Source: Bacillota bacterium
GTDB lineage: Bacteria > Bacillota > Bacilli > Alicyclobacillales > Alicyclobacillaceae
DNA length: 9,995 nt
NCBI GenBank assembly: GCA_021820805.1
Contig: JAKADF010000077.1
Coordinates: 1 to 9,995 of the forward strand
Direction of reading: 5' to 3'
In this document: one piece after another, positions 1-6,602 of the stretch
How positions within the stretch are numbered: position 1 is the stretch's first letter
Layout: each line of letters starts with the position of its first letter
Position numbers and translations under genes: made by a program
Notes under the pieces: generated by a model
Told to the model about the DNA's origin: nothing
Databases searched by the model: none
What the model saw: only the letters and a program-made list of their open reading frames with translations

Positions 1-289
1 GTCTGTTTCGCAAGTAACGAGTCAAACGGAAGCTCCATGAATCCTGCGCATGGACGATTTGGTAATTAAAAGTGTTCATAATTCGCAAGAATTCAAGCAA
101 TTGGTTTCTGCTTGGGGGGACATGGACACGAATGCCGCGCTTTTGGAAATATGAGACCCAAGGCCCCCCAGAAGTAAATACACCGACAGTATGCCCAGAT
201 TTCTGCAGTGCTCTTGCCAGTGTATAAACATAGGTTTCTGTACCCCCGCCTTTCCATAGTCTTCTGACTACTAGTAGTATCCTGCTCAC
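1..289 (-). CDS. GT4-family glycosyltransferase, N-terminal part (runs off the window)
   Basis: About 96 codons are visible, read from a GTG at 289 down to the window edge with no stop. The N-terminus has the GT-B fold signature of family 4 glycosyltransferases: a first beta strand (RILLVVRRLWKGGG), the glycine-rich GGGTETYV loop that begins the first helix, then the ALQKSGHTVGVFTSGG strand and a later IVHAQDSW segment. Family members transfer a sugar from a nucleotide-sugar to an acceptor at the cytoplasmic face of the membrane. The start is supported by a GGCGGGGGG purine run about five bases upstream. The gene lies 27 bp behind the PIG-L deacetylase on the same strand, so the two probably share an mRNA. 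The C-terminal nucleotide-sugar binding domain is not in view, so the donor cannot be guessed. Partial only because the window ends. Confidence 0.85.
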   Translation of the reverse strand, partial: MSRILLVVRRLWKGGGTETYVYTLARALQKSGHTVGVFTSGGPWVSYFQKRGIRVHVPPSRNQLLEFLRIMNTFNYQIVHAQDSWSFRLTRYLRNR

Positions 290-316
290 GATACTGCCCC
301 CCGCCGCCAGATTACT

Positions 317-1018
317 TCAACCGTGCAGTCTCACAATCTGAAAAGCTTCTGCATAATCGACGTAAATGGATTGGCCTCTGTATTTTGCTTTGGTCAATGA
401 AAAGCTTGAGTTTACAGGGTGTTTTTCGGATCCTAATTGCGTCTGATAAGCACCAAGTGCTTGTGCCTTTTTATTTGCTTCTTCCTCAGTTAATTGTACA
501 AATAGGTTTGGTTGAAAATAAAATTCTCCATCTGTCTCATAAGTGATGACGGATCCGTTCCAAAAATAGGGCCTTGTCGCCGTGATTGCTGCGCTATGCA
601 GATATTCATGATCTTGATGCTTAGTTATTGACGGAATATAGATAATGGTTGGATTGAAATTTTGTATGTGACCTTCAATGTTCTGTACTAAGTCGAATCT
701 CGGAATGTTGTCTAGTTTGCTATGATAGCGGGTATTCTCAGAACTATCCCAGTACATAATGTGATAATCGGTAATGCCTAATATTTCGAATGCTCTTTTC
801 ATTTCTTTAATCCGTACGGATCCGCTGTAATCCTCGTACTGCTGGATATCCTTTTTATATTTCTGATACTTGTTTCTCACGAAAGACGCAATAACGATGC
901 GAACTTCACTCCCATTACTTAAATATTTCTGGATAACCCCCCCGCATCCAATTGTTTCATCGTCAGCATGAGGGGCAAGAATCATAACCTTTTGTCCTTT
1001 ATAGTTTGAACAGTACAT
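317..1018 (-). CDS. PIG-L/LmbE-family zinc-dependent deacetylase
   Basis: A 233-residue protein of usual length for the PIG-L (LmbE-like) family, which removes N-acetyl groups from GlcNAc-type sugars or makes related amide cuts. The family metal site is intact: the APHADDE motif at residues 16-21 (the common form is AHPDDE), followed by TIGCGG, and a second ligand motif, KHQDHEYLH, near residues 133-141. No signal peptide or membrane helix is visible, so it is probably cytosolic. I chose the ATG at 1018 because GGGGTGAG lies just upstream. The same frame continues back to a TTG at 1063, which has no convincing ribosome binding site and would add 15 residues before the family fold. The downstream gene is a GT4 glycosyltransferase 27 bp away; the divergent neighbours are an ATP-grasp ligase and a PHP phosphoesterase. 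The context suggests glycan or glycoconjugate tailoring. The substrate is unknown. Confidence 0.9.
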   Translation of the reverse strand: MYCSNYKGQKVMILAPHADDETIGCGGVIQKYLSNGSEVRIVIASFVRNKYQKYKKDIQQYEDYSGSVRIKEMKRAFEILGITDYHIMYWDSSENTRYHSKLDNIPRFDLVQNIEGHIQNFNPTIIYIPSITKHQDHEYLHSAAITATRPYFWNGSVITYETDGEFYFQPNLFVQLTEEEANKKAQALGAYQTQLGSEKHPVNSSFSLTKAKYRGQSIYVDYAEAFQIVRLHG

Positions 1019-1187
1019 AGTTCTCACCCCGCAATAATCATCGACCTTAAGTAACACTAACAAGCATATGGTGCCTGCAATACGAAAGATGGAGACTCTG
1101 TCCTATCTTGCATCAAAACGGGTGTTCGTCCACAATAATTGGCCAAAGTTTTTCTATATTAGTCGTAAATAAATGAGGTGATGCCTC
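1019..1187. promoter_or_regulatory. Divergent intergenic region between deacetylase and ATP-grasp genes
   Basis: These 169 bp must carry the promoters for both divergent transcripts, but neither is clean. On the plus strand a TATATT at 1155-1160 could be a -10 box for the ATP-grasp gene, with only a poor -35 at the proper distance. On the minus strand no pair of hexamers stands out. The ATP-grasp ribosome binding site, GAGGTGAT at 1175-1182, is strong. No long inverted repeat was seen apart from the 8-bp palindrome TTGGCCAA at 1139-1146. Confidence 0.3.
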
Positions 1188-2261
1188 GTGTCAAAACTCC
1201 TAAATGTGCTTGTTACAGGAGCTGGATCTCCTGGTTTTCCAGGAGTTGTACAATCCTTACGAATCGTTCGAGATTACAGAATCCGAATTGTTGGTACGGA
1301 CAAAAATAGCGAAGCAACGGGACGTTTTTTAGTCGATTCCTTTCATGTAGTGCCTCCCGCTCGTGATCCGCTTTTTATTCCTGCCCTTCTGTCAATTTGC
1401 AAAGAGGAACAAGTTGATGTCGTTTTACCGATGGTGAGCGCAGAGTTGTTCGTGTTAGCAGATAATAAGTCAGAGTTTGAGAAATTTGGTATCAAGGTGT
1501 CTGTATCCGAGAGTGATAAATTACAACAAGTGATGAACAAAGGGACACTGCTAAAAAACCTTCGTGATGCAGGGATAACTGTCCCCAAATCAATTACCGT
1601 GCGTACTGCAAAAGAACTATTGCAGGCGATTACACAACTTGGATATCCACAGCAGGCTGTTTGTTTTAAGCCAATATTTGGAGACGGAAGCCGTGGGTTT
1701 CATATTTTAGATCAAAGTATTGACCGCATCCGATTCCTGTTTTACGAAAAGCCCAATTCTTTGTACATGAGCTATTCGGAACTTTTAACAAGCCTGCAAA
1801 ATGTAACGGACATCCCAGAGTTACTTGTCATGGAATATCTTCCGAACGAAGAATACAGCGTTGATATCTTAGCAGACAAAGGTAAGGTACTGACGGCAGT
1901 TCCGCGTTCGCGGCTCGAAACCGTGAATGGAATCACAACAAACGGTATTGTTTCTAAGGAAGATGATGTAATTCGTTACGCATCGCAGATTGTTCAGACA
2001 CTCGGTTTGCATGGAAATATCGGCGTGCAGGTTCGGCGGGATGTCACGTCGCGTCCCCAGTTAATTGAAGTGAATCCTCGAATTCAAGGTACGATAGTGC
2101 ATTGCACGGCAGCCGGAGTCAACCTTCCTTTCCTTGCAGTTAAATTGGCGCTTCATATTCCAATCGAAGCATCTGAGTATGAAATAGTGTGGGGAACAAG
2201 AATGAGTCGGTATTGGAAGGAGATCTTTTACGATGCGAATGGATCTTCATATGCACTCTAA
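1188..2261 (+). CDS. ATP-grasp domain ligase, CarB-like
   Basis: A 357-residue protein with the layout of stand-alone ATP-grasp enzymes related to the carbamoyl-phosphate synthase large chain. The N-terminal pre-ATP-grasp Rossmann-like part starts with NVLVTGAGSPGFPG (residues 6-19). The central part has the nucleotide-binding strands VCFKPIFGDGSRGF and LLVMEYLPNEEYSVDIL. The C-terminal part has the metal-binding IEVNPRIQGT with E294 and N296. Such enzymes activate a carboxylate as an acyl phosphate and join it to an amine or other nucleophile. The GTG start at 1188 follows GAGGTGAT with a five-base gap. Its last 29 bp overlap the PHP gene, and the downstream ribosome binding site lies inside this gene, so the two products are probably made together. 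The substrate is not known. The neighbouring deacetylase and glycosyltransferase suggest an amine freed on a sugar as a possible acceptor, which is inference. Confidence 0.88.
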   Translation: MSKLLNVLVTGAGSPGFPGVVQSLRIVRDYRIRIVGTDKNSEATGRFLVDSFHVVPPARDPLFIPALLSICKEEQVDVVLPMVSAELFVLADNKSEFEKFGIKVSVSESDKLQQVMNKGTLLKNLRDAGITVPKSITVRTAKELLQAITQLGYPQQAVCFKPIFGDGSRGFHILDQSIDRIRFLFYEKPNSLYMSYSELLTSLQNVTDIPELLVMEYLPNEEYSVDILADKGKVLTAVPRSRLETVNGITTNGIVSKEDDVIRYASQIVQTLGLHGNIGVQVRRDVTSRPQLIEVNPRIQGTIVHCTAAGVNLPFLAVKLALHIPIEASEYEIVWGTRMSRYWKEIFYDANGSSYAL

Positions 2262-3012
2262 TTTTTCTGACGGCAAAAATTCTTTAGAAGAAATGATTGA
2301 GGCGGCAATTGAACTTGGCTATGATGCCATCGCCATAACAGATCATGTGTGGGTAACCAGCGATTGGGTTACAGAGTATGCGAAGCGTATTTCGCAGTTA
2401 AAAGAAACTTATCGTAGTCAAATTATGCTGCTTTCCGGGATTGAAGCTAAGGTTACAAATTTAAATGGAAACATCGATGCACATCCATCCTTCTTTTCAA
2501 TGGTCGATTTGGTACTTGGCTCTATGCATCGCATCCCGAAGAGTAAAGGCTACTATCACCTATCTAATCTACGTCAATCTGCTGTGAAAGGATCAACTAT
2601 TGAACCGTCAAGCATTAGTAAAAAGTCTCACAATCAGATTGTTGACCATTGGTTTCAAGCGTTTTCCAATATGCTTAGAAATCCGCATGTAGATATCGTA
2701 GCCCATCCTCTCGCAGAACTAAAAGAGTTTGGTATTATGCTGAGTGACGGCCAAAAAGAAGAAGTTGCTAAGTTATTGGTGGAATCCGGAAAAATAATCG
2801 AATTTAATGTCAGGCATCAGGTACCTGACCAGGTATTGCTAAATTTCCTTGTTTTGCATGATGTTCCGTTAACGATTTCATCTGATAGTCATTCAGTGAC
2901 TGATCTCAAAACTTACGGTGCAGCTATTCGCAAATTAATTGAATCAACAAAAATTAAAACAGTTGACATTTCGTCCTATATAGAAAAAAAGCAAAAGCCG
3001 AACGCTTTCTGA
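2233..3012 (+). CDS. PHP-domain metal-dependent phosphoesterase
   Basis: A 259-residue single-domain PHP protein, close in size to histidinol phosphatase and other stand-alone members. All nine expected metal ligands can be placed: H6 and H8 in DLHMHS, D13, H38 in ITDH, E71 in SGIEA, H99 in GSMH, H158 in IVAHP, and D218 plus H220 in SSDSH. A complete trinuclear site argues for an active phosphatase or phosphodiesterase. Histidine biosynthesis is not supported, since no his genes are nearby. The ATG at 2233 is chosen because AAGGAGAT at 2217-2224 sits eight bases upstream, inside the end of the ATP-grasp gene. A second ATG six bases later would be too far from that site. The overlap implies translational coupling with the ligase and a joint pathway. 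The substrate is unknown. No terminator was seen after the stop. Confidence 0.9.
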   Translation: MRMDLHMHSNFSDGKNSLEEMIEAAIELGYDAIAITDHVWVTSDWVTEYAKRISQLKETYRSQIMLLSGIEAKVTNLNGNIDAHPSFFSMVDLVLGSMHRIPKSKGYYHLSNLRQSAVKGSTIEPSSISKKSHNQIVDHWFQAFSNMLRNPHVDIVAHPLAELKEFGIMLSDGQKEEVAKLLVESGKIIEFNVRHQVPDQVLLNFLVLHDVPLTISSDSHSVTDLKTYGAAIRKLIESTKIKTVDISSYIEKKQKPNAF

Positions 3013-3082
3013 CACTGTTCTCCAATAATGATGCTTACTATAAATAGGTGAGTATCCTTCTTATGGAGAGGGCTGGTGATTA

Positions 3083-3322
3083 GAATGCCGCACATTAAAT
3101 ATTCTAGCGGATCCCGTAAGGAATTCATGCTTTGTAGTGAAGAGTAGCGAGACTGTTGCAAAGCTTCGTCTTCTGCTCATTCATCCAAAAGCGCGCGGGC
3201 TTGGACTTGGGAAATGCCTTTATAATCTTTTTCGATGACATTCCTTTCAAACTTCCTGTAAAATATCTTTTGTATGCCCTGATGTACAGCTAGTCTCTAT
3301 CAGGTCTATTTACATAGTCTGA
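3083..3322 (+). pseudogene. Decayed GNAT N-acetyltransferase remnant
   Basis: The stretch between the PHP gene and the next gene is not empty. Read in one frame it encodes FVVKSSETVAKLRLLLI (3131-3181), then HPKARGLGLGKCLYNLFR (3182-3235), a TGA at 3236, then a weaker tail with KISFVCPD and SIRSIY up to a second TGA at 3320. The first part strongly resembles the acetyl-CoA binding core of GNAT proteins of the kind often fused to MarR domains, which read VAKLRLLLVEPKARGLGIGK. The tail resembles the following strand and helix (KKITLWT, then ARHIY). The family's N-terminal part and any start codon are missing, and the reading is broken by the stop, so it cannot make a working enzyme. The upstream limit is uncertain; similarity is clear only from about 3125. 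It looks like an eroded leftover of a once complete gene. Confidence 0.65.
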
Positions 3323-3352
3323 AATAATAACAACATGAGGTGGACTGCGAGA

Positions 3353-3802
3353 ATGTCAACAGTGGAAAATGATTTGATAAATGATGCACAAGAAAAGTCT
3401 GAGGAAGAAAAGCTTGAAGAAGAACAGACCCTGAGGTTGAAAATTGAAGAAAAAGTAGCTCGTTACTTTCAGAACAAAGAAATTGCAAAAGAGAGAAATG
3501 AAGAAAATAAAGTCTTATTTGAGGAACTCGAGGAATTATTCCAGAACAGTGGAGCGGAGGAAATCAGTGTTCTGTTGCCAAATGGTGAAAATGCTGTTTT
3601 AACTCCTAAACTGCACGAAAAGGAAGTTCTGGATAAAGATTTATTGGCTGATGAAATGCAGGTGCCTAAGGATGAGTTAAAGACACCGTTTGATTTTTGT
3701 GCATTTACGGCAAAAGGAAAATTGACGCCTGCAATGATAACAAAACATACAACAGTTGTGCGTGAAATTAAGATGAGAATCAAAACCAAGCGGAGAAAAT
3801 AA
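3353..3802 (+). CDS. Hypothetical charged, helical protein
   Basis: A 149-residue protein that I do not recognise. The first half is very rich in Glu and Lys and lacks Pro and Gly (EKSEEEKLEEEQ, then RNEENKVLFEELEELF), which suggests a long helix or coiled coil over about residues 5-70. The second half has a short strand-like piece (EISVLLPNGENAVLTP) and a basic end, VREIKMRIKTKRRK, that could touch nucleic acid or membrane. No signal peptide, membrane helix, Cys pair or catalytic motif is visible, so it is probably cytosolic. The ATG at 3353 has GAGGTGG nine bases upstream. An in-frame ATG at 3335 overlaps that site and lacks its own. It begins about 30 bp behind the GNAT remnant and is followed by a propeller gene in the same direction. 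The neighbours give no functional clue. Confidence 0.7.
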   Translation: MSTVENDLINDAQEKSEEEKLEEEQTLRLKIEEKVARYFQNKEIAKERNEENKVLFEELEELFQNSGAEEISVLLPNGENAVLTPKLHEKEVLDKDLLADEMQVPKDELKTPFDFCAFTAKGKLTPAMITKHTTVVREIKMRIKTKRRK

Positions 3803-3804
3803 AC

Positions 3805-3823
3805 AGAACGTGCAAGTCGTTCT
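3805..3823. other. Weak hairpin after the hypothetical gene
   Basis: AGAACG and CGTTCT form a six-base-pair stem around a seven-base loop, starting two bases after the stop codon. It is followed by AATAAAT rather than a T run, so it is a poor terminator. It may be a chance structure or an mRNA-end stabiliser. Confidence 0.25.
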
Positions 3824-3947
3824 AATAAATACCTTTATAGGCGAACGCCCTGTCAAGATTATCCGAAAATGACTAGTATGGTAAAACGCATCGATGGCCC
3901 ATCGGTTAATCAATTAGTCAATGGATATAGACAGGAGCGTGACGCTT

Positions 3948-4856
3948 ATGTCTCTCCGAAATCAATATTTTGGTCATTTATATAAGATATTTGTTCTTGG
4001 GTACGATGCAATCACAGTTGTGAATGGAACTCGCCATGCTCTAAGAAAAACAATACCTATCAGCGGGTCACCTTTCGGAATTGCTGTAAACCCTTGTACC
4101 AAGAGGGTTTATGTTACGACACTTGATACAAATCGATTGTTCATCATTGATGCGCAAAGTAGGCGCATAATTGATTCTGTGAAGGTTGGTATTGAACCGA
4201 GCGGAGTGGCTGTAAGTATAAAAACAAACCGCATTTATGTTGCAAATGGAGGCAGTGACAGCATATCTGTGATTACTGGGTTTAGAAATAAGATGGTGCA
4301 ATCAATTCGTGTTCATGCAGGCCCACAATCAATTGCAGTAAATGAGCGAACAAATCGGGTATATGTCACCCATCCAGGGTATGGAATCAGTGTAATTGAT
4401 GGAAATAATTCTCGCGTCAAAGCTTGGATTCGTGTTCGAGACAGAAGCGATATGAGTTTTATAGCGACTGATTCGATTCTTAATCGGATTTTTGTGACAA
4501 ACCAATATCGAAACACCGTAACGGTGATTAACGGGAGAACGAATCAAGTAATCAGGACAATTCCTGTTGGTAAAATGCCTTCCGCTGTAGTTGTTGATCC
4601 GCTAAGACATATTCTTTTCACAGCCAATTATGATGGTGATTCTGTGTCCGTGGTGAGTACAAAAACTTATCAGCGTCTTATGACCATTCCGGCAAAAAGT
4701 CCATCCAATTTAGCAGTTGATTTAAAAAAACGCCTGCTCTTTGTAACCAATAAAGAGAAAAGTTTGCTTTCAGTTATAGATTTACGTAATTATAAATTGC
4801 AAAACCGCATTCCTATTTCGAAAGAGCCAATCGGTCTTGCAGTGATAGATATTTAA
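3948..4856 (+). CDS. YVTN-type seven-bladed beta-propeller protein
   Basis: A 302-residue protein made almost wholly of seven repeats of about 41 residues. Each blade carries the pattern R-hydrophobic-YV-T/A-N, then SVID or TVING, then V-G-P-GIAV-N. Examples are RVYVTTL, RIYVANG, RVYVTHP, RIFVTNQ, ILFTANY and LLFVTNK. The blade count fits one closed propeller. Proteins of this family act as binding scaffolds, often outside the cell, and none of the usual enzyme residues of propeller lactonases can be identified. The N-terminus, MSLRNQYFGHLYKIFVLG, is not a signal peptide, so a cytoplasmic location is likelier. The start at 3948 has AGGAG ten bases upstream; an in-frame ATG at 3921 has no good site. 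It is on the same strand as its neighbours but separated by more than 50 bp on both sides. The specific role is unknown. Confidence 0.87.
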   Translation: MSLRNQYFGHLYKIFVLGYDAITVVNGTRHALRKTIPISGSPFGIAVNPCTKRVYVTTLDTNRLFIIDAQSRRIIDSVKVGIEPSGVAVSIKTNRIYVANGGSDSISVITGFRNKMVQSIRVHAGPQSIAVNERTNRVYVTHPGYGISVIDGNNSRVKAWIRVRDRSDMSFIATDSILNRIFVTNQYRNTVTVINGRTNQVIRTIPVGKMPSAVVVDPLRHILFTANYDGDSVSVVSTKTYQRLMTIPAKSPSNLAVDLKKRLLFVTNKEKSLLSVIDLRNYKLQNRIPISKEPIGLAVIDI

Positions 4857-4913
4857 TTTAAGTACATTTTAGTAAACGAGGAAGAACAATGGAAAAGTGA
4901 GGAGTTTAAATTT

Positions 4914-5657
4914 ATGAGCATACAAAATAAAGTTGTTGTGATTACGGGGGCAAGCAGTGGGATTGGACAAGCTGCGGCCGAGGGTTTGGCTAAATCCGGG
5001 GCGAAGGTTGTACTGTCAGCCCGTCGAGCACAGAGACTTGAGGAAACTGTAAAACGGATTCGGGAAGCTGGTGGACAGGCATCATTCTTAGCCGTAGACG
5101 TTACATCGAAATCTGATATGCAGGCTCTTGCCGATTATGCAGTTCGCACGTATGGAAGAGTTGATGTGTGGGTGAATAATGCTGGATTGATGCCTCTTTC
5201 CTACTTGAATAAGTTGAAGATTGATGAGTGGGATCGCATGATTGATGTCAATATCAAAGGAGTCCTCTACGGAATTGCAGCGGCAATACCCATTATGGAG
5301 AAACAGGGCGGGGGACACATCATTAATGTTTCATCCGTGGCGGGGCACCGCGTAGGCATGGCCGGAGCAGTTTACAGCGGGACCAAGTTTGCTGTAAGAG
5401 CAATTACAGAAGGACTTCGGATGGAGTTGTCTCCTGCAGCAAATATCAGAACGACGATTATATCTCCAGGACTTGTGGAGACGGAATTACTTTCGACGAT
5501 AACGGACGAGGACGCAATAAGTGCACTGAAGTCACGGTCTACAAATCAGCCGCTCAAGGGAGAAGACATTGCAAACGCAATTGCGTATGCAATTGACCAA
5601 CCTGAATGGACTGCCATAAATGAAATTATTATACGACCGACAACACAGGTCAGTTGA
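4914..5657 (+). CDS. Classical short-chain dehydrogenase/reductase (SDR)
   Basis: A 247-residue NAD(P)-dependent oxidoreductase of normal SDR length. The cofactor loop TGASSGIG is at residues 11-18, NNAG at 88-91, and the catalytic set is complete: N113, S141 (in NVSSVAG), Y154 and K158 (YSGTK). The post-strand SPGLVETEL is also typical. Arg37 and Arg38 at the end of the second strand (LSARR) favour NADPH over NADH. The family resembles broad-range aldehyde or ketone reductases of the YdfG kind; the substrate cannot be read from the sequence. The ATG at 4914 has GAGGAG nine bases upstream. The gene ends about 70 bp before a strong bidirectional terminator. No promoter could be placed in the 57 bp behind the propeller gene, so it may be read through from there. 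Confidence 0.93.
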   Translation: MSIQNKVVVITGASSGIGQAAAEGLAKSGAKVVLSARRAQRLEETVKRIREAGGQASFLAVDVTSKSDMQALADYAVRTYGRVDVWVNNAGLMPLSYLNKLKIDEWDRMIDVNIKGVLYGIAAAIPIMEKQGGGHIINVSSVAGHRVGMAGAVYSGTKFAVRAITEGLRMELSPAANIRTTIISPGLVETELLSTITDEDAISALKSRSTNQPLKGEDIANAIAYAIDQPEWTAINEIIIRPTTQVS

Positions 5658-5726
5658 TTCAAAATCAAATTTCCAGGGGTAAGGCTATCAATCCCTCTCT
5701 GCCAGGCAGGCCCGCCTCCCTAAATA

Positions 5727-5780
5727 AAAAAGAAACTGCTTTTGGTCAGGTGCATCTGCAGCCAAAAGCAGTTTCTTTTT
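5727..5780. terminator. Bidirectional Rho-independent terminator
   Basis: A perfect 19-base-pair inverted repeat (5727-5745 and 5762-5780) encloses a 16-base loop. The GC-containing core is GAAACTGCTTTTGG. The arms start and end in A and T runs, so both RNA strands form a stem followed by U residues. It sits between the ends of the plus-strand SDR gene and the minus-strand zinc-ribbon gene, as expected for a shared terminator. Confidence 0.93.
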
Positions 5781-5815
5781 CTTCCTTTAATTAAAATTAA
5801 CAAGGGGCTGACTTT

Positions 5816-6448
5816 CTAAATGAGATCGTCTGTCATTTCAAGAAACCTTAGTTTAAACTGGAATCCATCAAATCGCTTTATCATTTCACCAAGTTCTGCC
5901 CATGTATACGGTTTTCCATCGATAATCACCATAGGTAGGTTGTCCGTGTTTGAATCAGGCAGAATATTGGCCTCAACCCTTCCAGCAACAGTAAATCCGT
6001 TGACTGTTGATATAGTGTGGCTGCCGAATTTCTGTTTTCTGATATAGTGTACGGAAATATTCTTTTTAATTTTTTGTGTGAGTTTCTCAAGTAATTCAGA
6101 TTGTTTTTCGTCAAAACTTCCATGAACAGAGAAACGGTATCCAACCTCGTCTTCGTTTGTAATCTCTTCCGCAACAATGCCAATACCAGTATTGTGAATC
6201 ACCTGGGTTAGAGAGAAGAGATGTTCTGTTCCTAAATCATCTATAACTGTCAAGGTCTTGTTACGTAAAGGTATATAATTTACCCTCATGCGTGCCGCAA
6301 TACTTTGGTTATTGCAGTCGTAGCAAATGTGTTCAGCAGGGCTAATCGAGCCTCTGTCTATAGTAATAATTTCGTTTTGTAATACTTTTTTCCCGCATCT
6401 TTCGCAGCGAACCTTGCGAGAGACTTGTCCGTCAAATACCCTCTCCAT
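5816..6448 (-). CDS. Zinc-ribbon protein of unknown function
   Basis: A 210-residue protein with a treble-clef or ribbon-like zinc site near the N-terminus: CERC at residues 15-18 and CYDC at 42-45, with 23 residues between the pairs. The middle (about 60-120) is a mixed sheet-helix region. The C-terminal third has a distinct pattern, VNGFTVAGRVEANI, PMVIIDGKPYTWAELGEMI and GFQFKLRF, which I recall only as a domain of unknown function (possibly DUF7713, from memory). No signal peptide or membrane helix is seen. The ATG at 6448 is preferred, with a GGGGG run seven bases upstream. The open frame reaches back to an ATG at 6532, but there the GAGGT touches the start codon, and the extra 28 residues look like non-coding sequence. 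It is divergent from the YtrA-type operon and may share control with it. Role unknown; an RNA, DNA or protein adaptor is possible. Confidence 0.8.
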   Translation of the reverse strand: MERVFDGQVSRKVRCERCGKKVLQNEIITIDRGSISPAEHICYDCNNQSIAARMRVNYIPLRNKTLTVIDDLGTEHLFSLTQVIHNTGIGIVAEEITNEDEVGYRFSVHGSFDEKQSELLEKLTQKIKKNISVHYIRKQKFGSHTISTVNGFTVAGRVEANILPDSNTDNLPMVIIDGKPYTWAELGEMIKRFDGFQFKLRFLEMTDDLI

Positions 6449-6513
6449 CCTCATTCCCCCGTAGCATTCAATTAAGCTGTCTATTTGAGTCCTGTTCAGG
6501 ATAAAAAATATCT

Positions 6514-6528
6514 TTATACACTTACCTT
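6514..6528. promoter_or_regulatory. Putative second operator half-site
   Basis: These 15 bases match one arm of the palindrome at 6577-6613 in 12 of 15 positions, including an unbroken ATACACTTA. On the minus strand the site overlaps a TATAAA that could be a -10 box for the zinc-ribbon gene, whose start lies some 65 bases further on. It may allow the repressor to act on that gene too. No matching second arm was found, so this is tentative. Confidence 0.35.
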
Positions 6529-6550
6529 CCATACCTCATCGTAACAGATT

Positions 6551-6572
6551 TTTAACGAGTTAAAAATTTTTC
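6551..6572 (+). promoter_or_regulatory. A/T-rich UP-like element
   Basis: An A/T-rich stretch with AAAAATTTTT at 6562-6571 lies directly upstream of the -35 box at 6575. That is where the RNA polymerase alpha subunit contacts DNA in strong Bacilli promoters. It is flanked by AACGA and TCGTT, which form a loose inverted repeat. The role is inferred from position and composition. Confidence 0.4.
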
Positions 6573-6574
6573 GT

Positions 6575-6602
6575 TTGAGTTAAGTGTATCACGTGTTATG
6601 AT
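6575..6602 (+). promoter_or_regulatory. Sigma-A promoter of the ytrA-like operon
   Basis: The -35 box TTGAGT (6575-6580) and -10 box TATGAT (6597-6602) are 16 bp apart. The -10 carries the extended TG one base upstream (TGTTATGAT). Transcription would start near 6609, giving a leader of about 45 bases before the TTG start of the regulator. The operator palindrome covers the -10 and part of the -35, so a bound repressor would block polymerase. Confidence 0.75.

Noticed and set aside
1..1063. GT4 plus PIG-L pair as BshA/BshB of bacillithiol synthesis
   Set aside because: The gene order is deacetylase first, and the glycosyltransferase N-terminus (KGGGTETYV) is unlike the GGSGVV-type start I know from BshA. 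The neighbours fit glycan tailoring better. A full-length search would settle it.
1019..1063. 15-residue N-terminal extension of the deacetylase from a TTG start
   Set aside because: There is no ribosome binding site before the TTG, whereas the ATG at 1018 has GGGGTGAG at proper distance and fits the usual family start.
2233..3012. PHP protein as histidinol phosphatase (HisK/HisJ)
   Set aside because: The fold and metal ligands fit, but there are no histidine genes nearby and it is coupled to an ATP-grasp ligase, so I kept the general family name.
3085..3147. Small 20-codon ORF with a purine-rich stretch upstream
   Set aside because: It overlaps the GNAT remnant in another frame, the peptide has no recognisable feature, and the ribosome binding site is far from the ATG.
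3840..3849. GGCG-AA-CGCC inverted repeat
   Set aside because: The two-base loop is too short for a stable hairpin and no T run follows.
6449..6532. 28-residue extension of the zinc-ribbon protein
   Set aside because: The candidate site GAGGT directly touches the ATG, the peptide is unlike the rest of the protein, and the stretch contains a possible promoter and operator half-site.
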